Shown: positions 26,339-35,670 of the stretch, piece by piece
How the letters are laid out: the number at the start of each line of letters is the position of its first letter
Numbering within the stretch: position 1 is the first letter of the stretch
NCBI RefSeq assembly: GCF_045277565.1
Contig: NZ_CP123584.1
Span: 3,720,001-3,784,000 of the forward strand
DNA length: 64,000 bases
Direction: 5' to 3'
Source: Aliisedimentitalea scapharcae
GTDB lineage: Bacteria > Pseudomonadota > Alphaproteobacteria > Rhodobacterales > Rhodobacteraceae
Position numbers and translations under genes: made by a program
The notes under the pieces: model-generated
Database searches by the model: none
Told to the model about the DNA's origin: nothing
What the model saw: only the letters and a program-made list of their open reading frames with translations

Positions 26339-27520
26339 ATGACCCTTGGATTTGACGCCACCACCGCCTCCTCCTTCTTCTTTTCCGATGAACACCACAT
26401 GTTGCGCGCCCAAGTGCGCCGCCTGGTCGAGGAAGAGATCAAGCCCCATGCGGACATCTGGGAAGAACAGGGGCACACCCCCCGCGACCTGTTGCGAAAG
26501 ATGGGCGAATTGGGGGTGTTCGGAATCCGCTATCCCGAAGCCTACGGCGGCTCCGATATGGATCAATTGGCCACCGTTGTGCTGGCCGAAGAATTGGGAC
26601 GATGCACCTATGCAGGTGTGGCGATCACCGCGCTGGTGCACACCGATATGGCCTCGGTTCATGTGTTCAATGCCGGGACCCAGGAACAAAAGGCCAAATA
26701 CCTGCCAGGAATCATTGCCGGGAACACCATAACCGCGGTTGGCATCACCGAACCCGATGCCGGATCTGACGTCAAAAGCATCCGCACGACCGCACGGCGC
26801 GCGGTCGATCACTCCGGCGATCATTATGTTCTGAACGGCACCAAGACCTTTATCACCAACGGGGTGCTGGCCGACCTGTATTGCATCGCGGTCAAAACCG
26901 ACACCACAGGCCCGGCCAGTCAGAGCGTTTCGATGTTTCTGCTGGAAAAGGGCACGCCTGGGTTTACCGTGACCCGCAAGTTGAAAAAACACGGCTGGCA
27001 CAGTTCGGACACGGCCGAGCTGTCGCTGGTGGATGTGCGGCTGCCTGCTGAAAACATGCTGGGGGCCGAAGGTCGCGGGTTCTACGAGATCATGAAGAAT
27101 TTTCAGAACGAACGTCTGGTACTGGGTGCCATGGCCATGGGCGAGGCCCAGGCCGCGATCGAACTGACCGTGGATTATGTGAAAAACCGCACGGCCTTTG
27201 GCGCGCCCTTGTGGGAGAAACAGACCATCCGCCAACGGCTAGCCATGCTGTCGGCACGGGTCGAAGCGGGACGCCAGATGATCTATGCCACCGCTGCACG
27301 CACGGCAGCAGGGGAACACCTGGTCCGCGACGTGTCGATGATAAAAGCCTACTGTGGTGAGTTGGTAAACGAAGTCATGTATGAATGCGTTCAGTTCCAC
27401 GGCGGCATGGGTTTTATGGCAGGCAGCACCATTGAACGCATGGCGCGTGACGCCCGTGTGCAAGCCATTGGCGGGGGTGCCACCGAAGTCATGTTGGAAG
27501 AAGTCGCCAAACGCATGTGA
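26339..27520 (+). CDS. Acyl-CoA dehydrogenase
   Basis: 393 aa with FAD-binding motifs AVGITEPDAGSDVKS and LNGTKTFITNG, then the NERLVLGAMAMGEAQAAIEL helix and FHGGMGFMAGSTIERMARD. The usual catalytic glutamate of medium-chain enzymes (IYEGT) is replaced by IGGGATEV, and a glutamate is present in the AAIELTVDYV helix (about residue 275), the site used by long-chain and isovaleryl-CoA dehydrogenases. It opens a rightward operon with TetR and a CitE-like lyase. The likely job is 2,3-desaturation of a branched or long acyl-CoA before carboxylation. Confidence 0.92.
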   Translation: MTLGFDATTASSFFFSDEHHMLRAQVRRLVEEEIKPHADIWEEQGHTPRDLLRKMGELGVFGIRYPEAYGGSDMDQLATVVLAEELGRCTYAGVAITALVHTDMASVHVFNAGTQEQKAKYLPGIIAGNTITAVGITEPDAGSDVKSIRTTARRAVDHSGDHYVLNGTKTFITNGVLADLYCIAVKTDTTGPASQSVSMFLLEKGTPGFTVTRKLKKHGWHSSDTAELSLVDVRLPAENMLGAEGRGFYEIMKNFQNERLVLGAMAMGEAQAAIELTVDYVKNRTAFGAPLWEKQTIRQRLAMLSARVEAGRQMIYATAARTAAGEHLVRDVSMIKAYCGELVNEVMYECVQFHGGMGFMAGSTIERMARDARVQAIGGGATEVMLEEVAKRM

Positions 27521-27578
27521 ACCGCACTGGCCGGTTGCACGCAGACCGGATATCTCAAAGGACAGCCTGCCCCGCTTC

Positions 27579-28202
27579 ATGGACCACTCGATGACCGTTT
27601 CCTCTGCCAACCCCCGTACTCCCAATCCAAAGCCCAAAGCCGCCGCTGCCCGCGATCAGATATTGACCCATGCAGCGCGAATGATGCGCGCCCGGGGCTA
27701 TGCTGATATGTCGCTGCGTGAGTTGGCAGCCGAGGTGGGGATGAAGGCCGGCAGCCTGTATTACCATTTCCCCTCCAAAGAGGCGTTGGCGACCGATGTC
27801 ATGCGGCTGGGGGTTGAAATCGTGTCCGACGCGGTTCAAGCAGGGCTGGAAGACGCCCCCGATTTGCCCCCGCGCGCCCGGATGGCTCGGGCCATGCAGA
27901 TCCATCTGGAGACGTTGTTGTCCGCCAGCGATTTTTCTTCGGCACATATTCGATGCTACCCCTTTGTCCCGTTGACTGTTCAGAGCGAGCTCAAGTCCGT
28001 GCGCAAGAAGTATGACAAGATCTGGTCCGCCTTGATCGAACAGCACCTGGGACCCAAGGCGACGCCAACAGACATACGCTACCTGCGGTACGCCATCATT
28101 GGGGCGTTGAACTGGTCATTGGAATGGTTCGACCCCGCCCATGACGACGCCGCAGTTTATGTAACATCGGTGGCGGACCGATTGCTGAGGGAGTCGCCAT
28201 GA
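27579..28202 (+). CDS. TetR-family transcriptional regulator
   Basis: 207 aa from ATG at 27579 (AAAGGACAG upstream; ATG at 27591 is an alternative). The N-terminal HTH reads ILTHAARMMRARGYADMSLRELAAEVGMKAGSLYYHFPSKEAL in outline, a textbook TetR domain; the rest is a helical ligand domain. It lies between the acyl-CoA dehydrogenase and the CitE-like gene, overlapping the latter by 4 nt, and probably represses the whole divergent module through the palindrome at 26293, released by an acyl-CoA. Confidence 0.9.
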   Translation: MDHSMTVSSANPRTPNPKPKAAAARDQILTHAARMMRARGYADMSLRELAAEVGMKAGSLYYHFPSKEALATDVMRLGVEIVSDAVQAGLEDAPDLPPRARMARAMQIHLETLLSASDFSSAHIRCYPFVPLTVQSELKSVRKKYDKIWSALIEQHLGPKATPTDIRYLRYAIIGALNWSLEWFDPAHDDAAVYVTSVADRLLRESP

Positions 28203-29053
28203 TACCCGCAACAGCCGCCACGCGATCCTGGTTGTTCGTGCCCGGAAATGATCCACGCAAGATGGCAAAGGCGCTGACCTGTGACGCTGATGTGGTGATC
28301 TTCGATCTCGAAGACGCAGTTGCGCCACAAGACAAGCCAACAGCTCGGGCATTGGTGGCCGAGGCACTGACCCACCCCGCAAGACCCTTGCGCTTTGTCC
28401 GTGTCAATGGCCTGGGGACCGGGTTGGCGGCTGCGGATGTCGCAGCCACCCTGCCCCATGCGCCAGATGGCTACGTTCTGCCCAAATGCGAGGGACCCGA
28501 TGATATTGCGACCCTGTCAGAGATGACGGGCGGGCGGATCGGCATTCTGGCGATTGCGACAGAAACCGTGCGGGCCGTGCGCAATCTGATGCGGCAGGAT
28601 TGGGCACATCCGGCGCTGACCGGCCTGACCTGGGGCGGCGAGGATCTGGCCGCCGATCTGGGATCGCTGAGCAACCGCGCCACCGATGGCAGCTATCGCA
28701 GCCTGTTTGTGCAGGCCCGTGATCTGACGCTGCTGGCCGCGCGGGACGCCGGCGTTCTGGCGATCGATTCAGTGTTCGTCGATTTCCATGATACGGCGGG
28801 TCTGAATGCGGAGACGCGCGATGGATTCACCTTGGGGTTCGATGGCAAAATGGCCATTCATCCGGCCCAGATCGACACGATCCACACCGCCATGACCCCG
28901 GCCCCCGCGGATGTGGAATGGGCAAGACGTGTGATCGCCGCGCTCGAGACCGCACAATCCGGGGTCGCACAGTTGGACGGCAAGATGCTGGATCTGCCAC
29001 ATTTGATATCGGCTCACAGACTCCTGCGGTTGGCAGGATCAGGCACAGCCTGA
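28199..29053 (+). CDS. HpcH/HpaI aldolase family, CitE-like acyl-CoA lyase
   Basis: 284 aa. Motifs SWLFVPGNDPRKMAKAL, ADVVIFDLEDAVAPQDK, the GLTWGGEDLAADLG metal site and GFDGKMAIHPAQI mark it as a CitE/CLYBL/malyl-CoA-lyase-type TIM barrel. ATGA overlap with TetR places it in the ACAD operon. In this setting it would cleave the hydroxyacyl-CoA made by the MaoC enzyme, the position filled by HMG-CoA lyase in leucine breakdown; citramalyl-CoA or malyl-CoA cleavage or thioester hydrolysis are alternatives. Confidence 0.87.
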   Translation: MIPATAATRSWLFVPGNDPRKMAKALTCDADVVIFDLEDAVAPQDKPTARALVAEALTHPARPLRFVRVNGLGTGLAAADVAATLPHAPDGYVLPKCEGPDDIATLSEMTGGRIGILAIATETVRAVRNLMRQDWAHPALTGLTWGGEDLAADLGSLSNRATDGSYRSLFVQARDLTLLAARDAGVLAIDSVFVDFHDTAGLNAETRDGFTLGFDGKMAIHPAQIDTIHTAMTPAPADVEWARRVIAALETAQSGVAQLDGKMLDLPHLISAHRLLRLAGSGTA

Positions 29054-29296
29054 CCCACGGACGTGTCCCAAACGTTGGCAAACGCCTTGGCCCGGCGTTT
29101 CACCACCTTTGAAATCATGTTGCGCTGGAGATGAAACCCGGGTGTCTGAACGATGCAGCGCTGGGTCAGATGGTGACCCTGGTTTCTGGCCAAAGCACGG
29201 GCCGCTACGTCACGCACGGCGCGACGCTGCACCATCTTGTGTCACCGCACCCAGCCCATAGAGTACAGGTACAAATTTCCGTCAACCGAGGCCAAT

Positions 29297-30019
29297 ATGC
29301 CCGGACACATCAGGACACAGCCCGCCTTTACCGCCAAGGGATTGACCAAGACCTATGGCGAAGGCCGTTCCGCTGTGCATGCGTTGCGCGGCGTCGATCT
29401 TGAAATTCCGCAGGGTGAAATCGTGGTGTTGCTGGGGCCGTCAGGATCCGGCAAATCGACATTGTTGAACATACTGGGCGGGCTGGATCGCGCCACATCG
29501 GGTACGGCGCATTTCCGTGACCAAAACCTCAGCGCCATGACAGATCGGGCGCTGACCCTGTATCGGCGTCGCCATGTCGGGTTCGTGTTTCAGTTCTACA
29601 ATCTGATGCCCAGCCTGACGGCGTTGGAAAATGTCGAACTGGTTACGGAAATCGCCGATGATCCGATGCCCGCCGAAGACGCCTTGTCTCTGGTCGGGCT
29701 GAGCGAACGCATGGATCATTTTCCCGCGCAATTATCCGGTGGCGAACAACAGCGTGTCGCCATTGCCCGTGCCGTCGCCAAACGACCCAATGTGTTGTTC
29801 TGCGACGAACCGACCGGCGCATTGGATAGCACCACGGGACGGTCCGTGCTGCGGGTCTTGCGCGATGTGAACCAGCAACTGGGGACGACCATCCTGATGG
29901 TGACCCACGCGGCCCATACCGCACAGATGGCCGATCGGGTGATCCATTTTGCTGACGGTGCCATCAGAGAAGTGGTGGAGAACACCACCAAGCTCAGCCC
30001 AGATGACATCATATGGTAA
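29297..30019 (+). CDS. ABC transporter ATP-binding protein, MacB/LolD type
   Basis: 240 aa from ATG at 29297. It has Walker A GPSGSGKST, Q-loop FVFQFYNLMPSLTALENVEL, signature LSGGEQQR, Walker B VLFCDEPTGALDS and H-loop MVTHAAHTAQ; FYNLMPSLTALENVEL and DEPTGALD are characteristic of the mechanotransmission (MacB/LolD/FtsE) class. It overlaps the permease start by 7 nt and forms a tripartite exporter with the following two genes. The 243 nt upstream contains a weak AAACGCC/GGCGTTT hairpin (29080-29100) and no gene I recognise. Confidence 0.92.
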   Translation: MPGHIRTQPAFTAKGLTKTYGEGRSAVHALRGVDLEIPQGEIVVLLGPSGSGKSTLLNILGGLDRATSGTAHFRDQNLSAMTDRALTLYRRRHVGFVFQFYNLMPSLTALENVELVTEIADDPMPAEDALSLVGLSERMDHFPAQLSGGEQQRVAIARAVAKRPNVLFCDEPTGALDSTTGRSVLRVLRDVNQQLGTTILMVTHAAHTAQMADRVIHFADGAIREVVENTTKLSPDDIIW

Positions 30020-32379
30020 GCCCGCTGGATAAGAAACTGCGCCGGGACCTGTGGAGGATGAAGGGACAGGCGACGGCAATTGGCGCTGTCATTGCCGTTG
30101 GCGTGCTGATGCTGGTGATGATGACCGGGCTGACCGCGTCGATTTCGCAAACCCGCGCCACCTATTATGACCGCTATCGGCTGGCCGATATCTTTGCCAC
30201 CGTAGCCCGCGCACCGGAACGGGTCGAAGCCCGGATCGCTGCATTGCCTGGTGTGTCCAGCCTGCAATCGCGGGTGTCGGGACAGGCGCTGATCGACATA
30301 CCGAACGAAGATCTGCCGATTCAGGCGCAGGCCCTGTCCCTGCCCGACCAGGGCCGACCGGTCCTGAATGACGTGTATCTGACCAGCGGCCGCATGCCCG
30401 AGGCACAACAGTCGGATGAAATCCTGTTGTTGCACAGTTTTGCCACCGCACGTGGGCTGAACCCCGGTGATCGTCTGCGCGCAACCATGAATGGCGCACG
30501 GCGCAGTTTCCGCATTGTCGGCCTGGCCCAATCACCCGAATTTTTATATGTTACCGCACCCGGCGAATTCATCCCCGACGATGCGCGGTTTGCTGTCATC
30601 TGGATGGGGCGCGCCTCGCTCGCAGCAACCTATGACATGAACGGAGCCTTCAACAGCCTGCTTTTGGGCCTGTCGCGCGGTGCAGATGAAAACGCGGTGC
30701 TGGACGCAGTGGACCAGATCCTCGCTCCTTTTGGCGGCACCGGGGCCTATCCGCGGGATCAGCAAATGTCGGATCGATTTATTTCCGAAGAAATATCCGG
30801 GCTGAAAGCCGCCTCCAAGGTTGTTCCGCCGCTGTTTCTCGCCGTGGCCGCGTTCCTGCTCTATATCGTGATCAACCGCATGGTCCAATCCGAACGCGAG
30901 GAAATCGGCCTGCTCAAGGCGTTCGGCTATACCAACATCGAAGTCGGTGCGCATTACGCCAGGCTGGTGTTGGCGATTGCCTTTGGTGGGGCCATCGCAG
31001 GATGCATGGGCGGCGTGGTGGCCGGGCGGGCCATGGTCGGCGTCTTTGTGACGTATTACAAATTTCCATTCCTGGTTTTTGAGCTCGAACCGGCTTCGTT
31101 CGTGATTGGCGTGACCACCAGCACTTTGGCCGCAGCAGCGGGTGGGGTTCTGGTGCTGAGGCACGTCTTTGCGCTGACGCCCGCCACAGCCATGCGCCCC
31201 CCCGCCCCGCCAGATTACAGCCGCACCGGACAGATTGGCCACAGCGTGAACCGTTTTCTCGATCAACCCAGCCGCATGGTGCTGCGTCGACTGACCCGCC
31301 AACCGGGACGCATAATGGGCGCTGTGATCGGGGTGGCCTGTGGTATGGGGCTTTCGGCGGCGATGATGACCATCTATGCCGGGTTCGACCGGACCGTCGA
31401 TCTGACCTTTGGGGTTATTGACCGGTCCGATGTGACCGTCACCTTTACCCATGCCGTCAGCGACAAGACCCTGTTTGAACTGCACCGGATGCCCGGGGTC
31501 GAACAGGCCGAAGCCGTGCGGCATGTGCCGGTAGTTCTGTCGCTGGGCCAACGCAGCCACCGCGGGTCCCTGACCGGCCTTCCGCCTTCGCCCGAACTGA
31601 ACCGCGCCCTGAATGCACAGGCACTGCCGATCGACCTGCCGCGACAGGGCATCGTTCTGTCTACGGCTTTGGCCGATCTTTTGAACGCCAAGCCGGGTGA
31701 CCTGATCGGCGTTGACGTGCGCGAAGGCCGCCAGCCCCTGATCCGGGTCCCGGTGGCAGCCATCGCCACAGCACTGCTCGGAGCGCCCGCCTATATGGAC
31801 CTGGAAGCGTTGAACCGCATGCTGCGCGAACCACGGCGCATTTCCGGTGCCTATCTCAGCATTGACCAGGCCCACGCCAAACGGATCTATGCCGATCTGC
31901 GTGACATGCCCACAATTGCCGGGATCAGCGTCAAATCACAGGCCCGCGTGGCCTTTGAAGTGCTGATGAACACAGGAGCCGGGGCCATTCGCTATGTGAT
32001 GGGGGTGATTGCCTTTATCATCACCTTTGGCATCATCTACAATGCCGCGCGCATTGCCTTTGCCGAACGGGCCCGGGATTTGGCCAGCCTGCGCGTGATC
32101 GGCTTCAGCCATGGCGAAACCGCCTTTATCCTGCTGGCGGAACTGGGCGCGGTTATCCTCCTGGCCCTGCCGATCGGGGCCCTTCTGGGCTATGGGCTGG
32201 CCTTCAACATCGCCTCGGGGTTTTCAACCGAACTGTACCAGATCCCGGTGCTGATTTCACCACGCAGCTATGGCACAGCCATGTTGGTCGTGATCGGTGC
32301 GGCCCTGTTCTCAGGCTGGCTGGTGAAACGTGACCTGGATCGGCTCGACCTGATTTCGGCCCTGAAAACACGGGAATAA
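30013..32379 (+). CDS. ABC transporter permease with two FtsX domains
   Basis: 788 aa. An N-terminal helix (about 20-45) precedes a large periplasmic domain, then a three-helix FtsX domain (residues about 270-400: VPPLFLAVAAFLLYIVINRMV); a second unit follows (helix near 440, periplasmic domain, FtsX domain about 650-780 ending with LVKRDLDRLDLISALKTRE). The double layout differs from the single 640-aa MacB fusion and is like DUF-type exporters paired with separate ATPase and adaptor. Substrates of such systems include lipids, peptides and macrolides; nothing here fixes the choice. Confidence 0.87.
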   Translation: MVSPLDKKLRRDLWRMKGQATAIGAVIAVGVLMLVMMTGLTASISQTRATYYDRYRLADIFATVARAPERVEARIAALPGVSSLQSRVSGQALIDIPNEDLPIQAQALSLPDQGRPVLNDVYLTSGRMPEAQQSDEILLLHSFATARGLNPGDRLRATMNGARRSFRIVGLAQSPEFLYVTAPGEFIPDDARFAVIWMGRASLAATYDMNGAFNSLLLGLSRGADENAVLDAVDQILAPFGGTGAYPRDQQMSDRFISEEISGLKAASKVVPPLFLAVAAFLLYIVINRMVQSEREEIGLLKAFGYTNIEVGAHYARLVLAIAFGGAIAGCMGGVVAGRAMVGVFVTYYKFPFLVFELEPASFVIGVTTSTLAAAAGGVLVLRHVFALTPATAMRPPAPPDYSRTGQIGHSVNRFLDQPSRMVLRRLTRQPGRIMGAVIGVACGMGLSAAMMTIYAGFDRTVDLTFGVIDRSDVTVTFTHAVSDKTLFELHRMPGVEQAEAVRHVPVVLSLGQRSHRGSLTGLPPSPELNRALNAQALPIDLPRQGIVLSTALADLLNAKPGDLIGVDVREGRQPLIRVPVAAIATALLGAPAYMDLEALNRMLREPRRISGAYLSIDQAHAKRIYADLRDMPTIAGISVKSQARVAFEVLMNTGAGAIRYVMGVIAFIITFGIIYNAARIAFAERARDLASLRVIGFSHGETAFILLAELGAVILLALPIGALLGYGLAFNIASGFSTELYQIPVLISPRSYGTAMLVVIGAALFSGWLVKRDLDRLDLISALKTRE

Positions 32380-32383
32380 TACC

Positions 32384-33619
32384 ATGACACAAACACGCAA
32401 ACGCTCTCGTATGACCCTGACTTTTGGGGCGGTCGTGTTGATCGCCGGGGCACTGGCGGTCGCGTTCTGGCCGCAACCGGCATTGGTCGATCTGGGCCAG
32501 GTCGTCCGTGCGCCCATGCAGGTCACGATTGACGAAGAGGGGCGCACCCGGGTCAGCGAACCCTATGTGGTATCGACCCCGGTGGCCGGTCGCCTGCAGC
32601 GAGTCGAAGTCAACCCCGGTGATCCCGTCGTTCGGGGCGAAACCGTGGTGGCACATATGCTGCCTACCAATCCTTCGGCCCTGGATGTGCGCACCCGCGA
32701 ACAGGCCCGCGCCGCTGTCACTGCCGCCGAGGCCGCATTGCGGGTGTCGCGCGCGGATCTGAACGCGGCTCTGGCCAAACGCGACCTGGCCTGGACCGAA
32801 CTGTCGCGCACCCAGACACTGGTGGATCGCCGCATCACATCCGAAGTCATGTTGGAGCGGGCACAACAATCTGCCCGCGTGGCACAGGCCGCCGTTGATA
32901 CAGCCGAAGCCGCCATTGCCATGCGTGAGGCCGAACTGGCCAATGCCCGCGCTCTGTTGATCGGGTTCGAGGATTCAGCGTTCGCCGGGGCCGTCGGGGT
33001 TACCAATGGCATGGACATTCCGCTCCACGCCCCGGCAGACGGGCGCATTTTGCGGGTCATCCAGCAAAGCGCGACCACCCTGCCCGCCGGCGCGCCAATC
33101 ATGGAGATCGGCAATGTCGACAGCGAGCTGGAGGTTGTGGTCGACCTGATTTCGTCCGATGCGGTGCAGGTCAGCGTCGGGGATCCGGTCGCGTTGGTTG
33201 ACTGGGGCGGCCCCCAGACCTTGGAGGGCGAAGTTGAACGCATCGACCCATTTGGCGTCACCAAATACTCGGCCTTGGGGGTCGAAGAACAGCGTGTCGC
33301 CACCGTCGTACGCCTGACCAGCCCGGCATCCGAGCGCGCCGCTTTGGGGCATGGTTTCCGGGTGGAAGCCCGCATTGTCGTCTGGCAGGACGATCAGGCG
33401 CTGACGGTCCCGGCCAGCGCCCTGTTCCGCGTAGGGCCGGATTGGGCGGTGTTTGTGCTGCGCGATGGCACAGCCAGGCAAACCCCGGTTCAGATTGGAC
33501 ACAGCAACGGGACAATGGCGCAGGTGCTGTCCGGCCTTGATGCGGGGGATACAGTGATCCTTTATCCTTCGGCTGCCATCACCCATGGCACCAGGGTTGC
33601 CCCCCGACAGGTCCCTTAG
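32384..33619 (+). CDS. HlyD/MacA-type periplasmic adaptor of ABC efflux system
   Basis: 411 aa with an N-terminal membrane anchor (TFGAVVLIAGALAVAFW), a split lipoyl/barrel-sandwich region (VSTPVAGRLQRVEVNPGDPV and LHAPADGRILRVIQQSATTLPAG) and a long alpha-hairpin between them rich in A, E and R. It would link the inner-membrane permease to an outer-membrane channel not encoded here. Its stop codon overlaps the stop of the convergent deoR-type gene. Confidence 0.9.
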   Translation: MTQTRKRSRMTLTFGAVVLIAGALAVAFWPQPALVDLGQVVRAPMQVTIDEEGRTRVSEPYVVSTPVAGRLQRVEVNPGDPVVRGETVVAHMLPTNPSALDVRTREQARAAVTAAEAALRVSRADLNAALAKRDLAWTELSRTQTLVDRRITSEVMLERAQQSARVAQAAVDTAEAAIAMREAELANARALLIGFEDSAFAGAVGVTNGMDIPLHAPADGRILRVIQQSATTLPAGAPIMEIGNVDSELEVVVDLISSDAVQVSVGDPVALVDWGGPQTLEGEVERIDPFGVTKYSALGVEEQRVATVVRLTSPASERAALGHGFRVEARIVVWQDDQALTVPASALFRVGPDWAVFVLRDGTARQTPVQIGHSNGTMAQVLSGLDAGDTVILYPSAAITHGTRVAPRQVP

Positions 33620-34395
33620 GGCAACACGACAAGGTCGATGTCATTGCGCTCCAGCATCTGCACCACAGAGTTGGGGGGCTGATGGTCCGTATAGAAAATG
33701 TCGATCTTGGCCGTCTGATCCAACGCCACCGGAGCACGCTTGCCGAACTTGTCACTGTCGGCCACCACGATCCGCACCTGTGCATTTTCAGCAGCGACCC
33801 GGGCGATATTCGCCTCTTCCAGGTCGTGCAGCATGAACCCGAACTCTGCGTTCACCGCCCCAACCGAAAACACAGCAAACTGTACATTCAAACGTCCCAC
33901 CAGATCCAGCGCTTCGGCCCCAAAGGCCCCGCCGTCATGGGCGCGCAATTCACCACCGGCCATGAACACCCGGTTGCCATTGCGCGCCGCCAGACAATTG
34001 GCAACAAAGGCTGAATTGGTGACCACGAACAGGTTGCTGCGCTTTTTCAATGCCATGGCCACATAGGCCGTGGTGGATCCGATATCCAGAAACACGGAAT
34101 CCCCGTCTCCTATGTTCTCTGCGACAGCCGCGGCCAGGTGTTCCTTGCTTTCGGCCTGGGTGCCCATGCGGCTCTGAAATGGGGCCTCGTTGACCTCTTC
34201 GACCAGATGCACGCCGCCGTGCACCTTGCGCACGATCTGTGCATCCTCGAGCGTGCGGATATTGCGGCGGATGGTTTCATTCGAAACCCCCAACTGCGCC
34301 GCCAGATAACTGACCCGCCCCGAACCACCGACGCGCTGCAATTCCCGCAGGATTTCTTCTTCGCGTTGGTTCGTGGTTTTGCGTGATGTGTTCAT
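33616..34395 (-). CDS. DeoR-family transcriptional regulator
   Basis: 259 aa from ATG at 34395. The N-terminal winged HTH (REEEILRELQRVGGSGRVSYLAAQLGVSNETIRRNIRTLE in outline) includes the DeoR signature with ETIRRNI, followed by a GGVHL turn and a sugar-phosphate-isomerase-like sensor domain (FLDIGSTTAYVAMAL; VADSDKFGKRAPV). DeoR proteins usually sense phosphorylated metabolites, which suits the kinase encoded in the divergent betaine-type operon that starts at 34603. It most likely represses that operon. Confidence 0.9.
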   Translation of the reverse strand: MNTSRKTTNQREEEILRELQRVGGSGRVSYLAAQLGVSNETIRRNIRTLEDAQIVRKVHGGVHLVEEVNEAPFQSRMGTQAESKEHLAAAVAENIGDGDSVFLDIGSTTAYVAMALKKRSNLFVVTNSAFVANCLAARNGNRVFMAGGELRAHDGGAFGAEALDLVGRLNVQFAVFSVGAVNAEFGFMLHDLEEANIARVAAENAQVRIVVADSDKFGKRAPVALDQTAKIDIFYTDHQPPNSVVQMLERNDIDLVVLP

Positions 34396-34552
34396 TGGGC
34401 CCCCTGCATGTGGGTTTACGGCAAAAAGCCACAAAAAACAACACACCGACCAATTTCTCAGCCAATCACCACTGAAGTTTCCGAATTTCGCTGATTTTTT
34501 GTGAGTTATTGTGGTTTTGATTGACTAAAGCCAAATTTTACCGCAGCATTCC

Positions 34553-34580
34553 CACATAAATACAAAAATAAACACATAAA
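34553..34580. promoter_or_regulatory. Direct repeats CACATAAA before betaine-type importer 1
   Basis: Two CACATAAA copies exactly 20 nt apart (34553 and 34573), about two helical turns, in the AT-rich 207-nt gap between deoR-like and binding-protein genes. A related AAAGCCACA string occurs at 34577 and near the deoR start (about 34425). They are candidate DeoR sites. Confidence 0.4.
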
Positions 34581-34602
34581 GCCACACAACCGGGAGATCG
34601 AA

Positions 34603-35550
34603 ATGACATATAAAATCAACACCTTGGGCGCGGTTACCTTGGCCTTGGCCACAAGCGTTTCCGCCGGATGGGCCGCAGAATCATCTGATCCCATCAAACT
34701 GACACTGCATGATTGGTCGGGCCAATTGATCAACACCAAGATCATGGGCTCGATCCTGCAAGAGGCTGGGTACAACGTCGAGTATGTGCAGGCCGACTAC
34801 ATCGCCCAGTTCGCAGGGCTCAAGACCGGCGATCTGCATCTGGCGATGGAAATCTGGGAAACCACTGGCCGCGAAGCGCTGGACGATGCCACCGCGACTG
34901 GCAAGGTGGTCAATGTCGGGGAAACCGGCCTGATGGCCATCGAGGAGTGGTGGTATCCCTCCTATATGAAGGACCGCTGCCCCGGTCTGCCCAACTGGGA
35001 GGCGCTGAAGGACTGCGCCGAAGAATTTGCCACCGCCGAAACCGACCCCAATGGCCGCTATGTGGGTGGCCCGGTCACCTGGGGCGGCTTTGACGACGAA
35101 CGTGTCGAGGCGTTAGAGATGGATTTCGAAGTGGTCCACGCGGGAACCGATGCGGCGCTGTTTGCCGAATTGGAATCCGCGTATCAACGTCAGGATCCAA
35201 TTGTCTTGTGGGTCTATGTCCCGCATTGGGCCCCTGCCAAGTATGACGGAGAGTTTGTAGAATTCCCGCCCTATTCGGCCGAATGCTATTCAGATCCGTC
35301 GGTTGGTGTGAACCCAGACATGGCCTATGACTGTGGCAAACCCCGTGGTCCGATCTGGAAAGCGGCCTGGGCTGGGATGCAGGACAAATGGCCCGGGGCC
35401 TATGACATCGTCAGCGCCTATACGCTGAGCAACGAAGAGATGAGCGCCATGGTCGGCAAGGCCGATCTGGACGGCGTGGACATTGACACCGTGGTGTCGG
35501 ATTGGATGACAACAAACAAGGACCGCTGGTCCGGTTGGGTCGCCAAGTAA
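34603..35550 (+). CDS. Betaine-type (OpuAC family) ABC substrate-binding protein 1
   Basis: 315 aa with a Sec signal (cleavage after SVSAGWAA, about residue 24) and a CGGGAG ribosome site. The mature OpuAC fold shows LTLHDWSGQLINTK, LAMEIWETTG, EEWWYPSYMK and LWVYVPHWAPAKY; tryptophans at these points are the usual aromatic cage for quaternary ammonium groups. The ligand is likely choline, glycine betaine or a related onium compound. It begins an operon with ATPase, permease, kinase-like and DMGDH-like genes, divergent from a DeoR regulator. Confidence 0.9.
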   Translation: MTYKINTLGAVTLALATSVSAGWAAESSDPIKLTLHDWSGQLINTKIMGSILQEAGYNVEYVQADYIAQFAGLKTGDLHLAMEIWETTGREALDDATATGKVVNVGETGLMAIEEWWYPSYMKDRCPGLPNWEALKDCAEEFATAETDPNGRYVGGPVTWGGFDDERVEALEMDFEVVHAGTDAALFAELESAYQRQDPIVLWVYVPHWAPAKYDGEFVEFPPYSAECYSDPSVGVNPDMAYDCGKPRGPIWKAAWAGMQDKWPGAYDIVSAYTLSNEEMSAMVGKADLDGVDIDTVVSDWMTTNKDRWSGWVAK

Positions 35551-35559
35551 TCCGTCGCA

Positions 35560-35593
35560 GCCGGGGCTGTACAACGCTCTCAGCAGCCCCGGC
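35560..35593 (+). terminator. Intercistronic hairpin after betaine-type binding protein 1
   Basis: GCCGGGGCTG/CAGCCCCGGC perfect 10-bp stem with a 14-nt loop, 10 nt after the binding-protein stop and without T-run. It probably gives higher expression of the binding protein than of the downstream ATPase and permease. Importer 2 has a similar hairpin in the same place. Confidence 0.6.
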
Positions 35594-35670
35594 CGTAACT
35601 CTCGAACTCCCTTTCTGCCCCCTCGCCAACCCGTAGCCCCACCCCGTGGCACGGATCCGGAGACCCTTTG

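Noticed and set aside
29014..29235. Short minus-strand frame in the gap before the MacB-type ATPase
   Set aside because: 73 codons with no recognisable domain or ribosome site; overlaps the end of the CitE-like gene.
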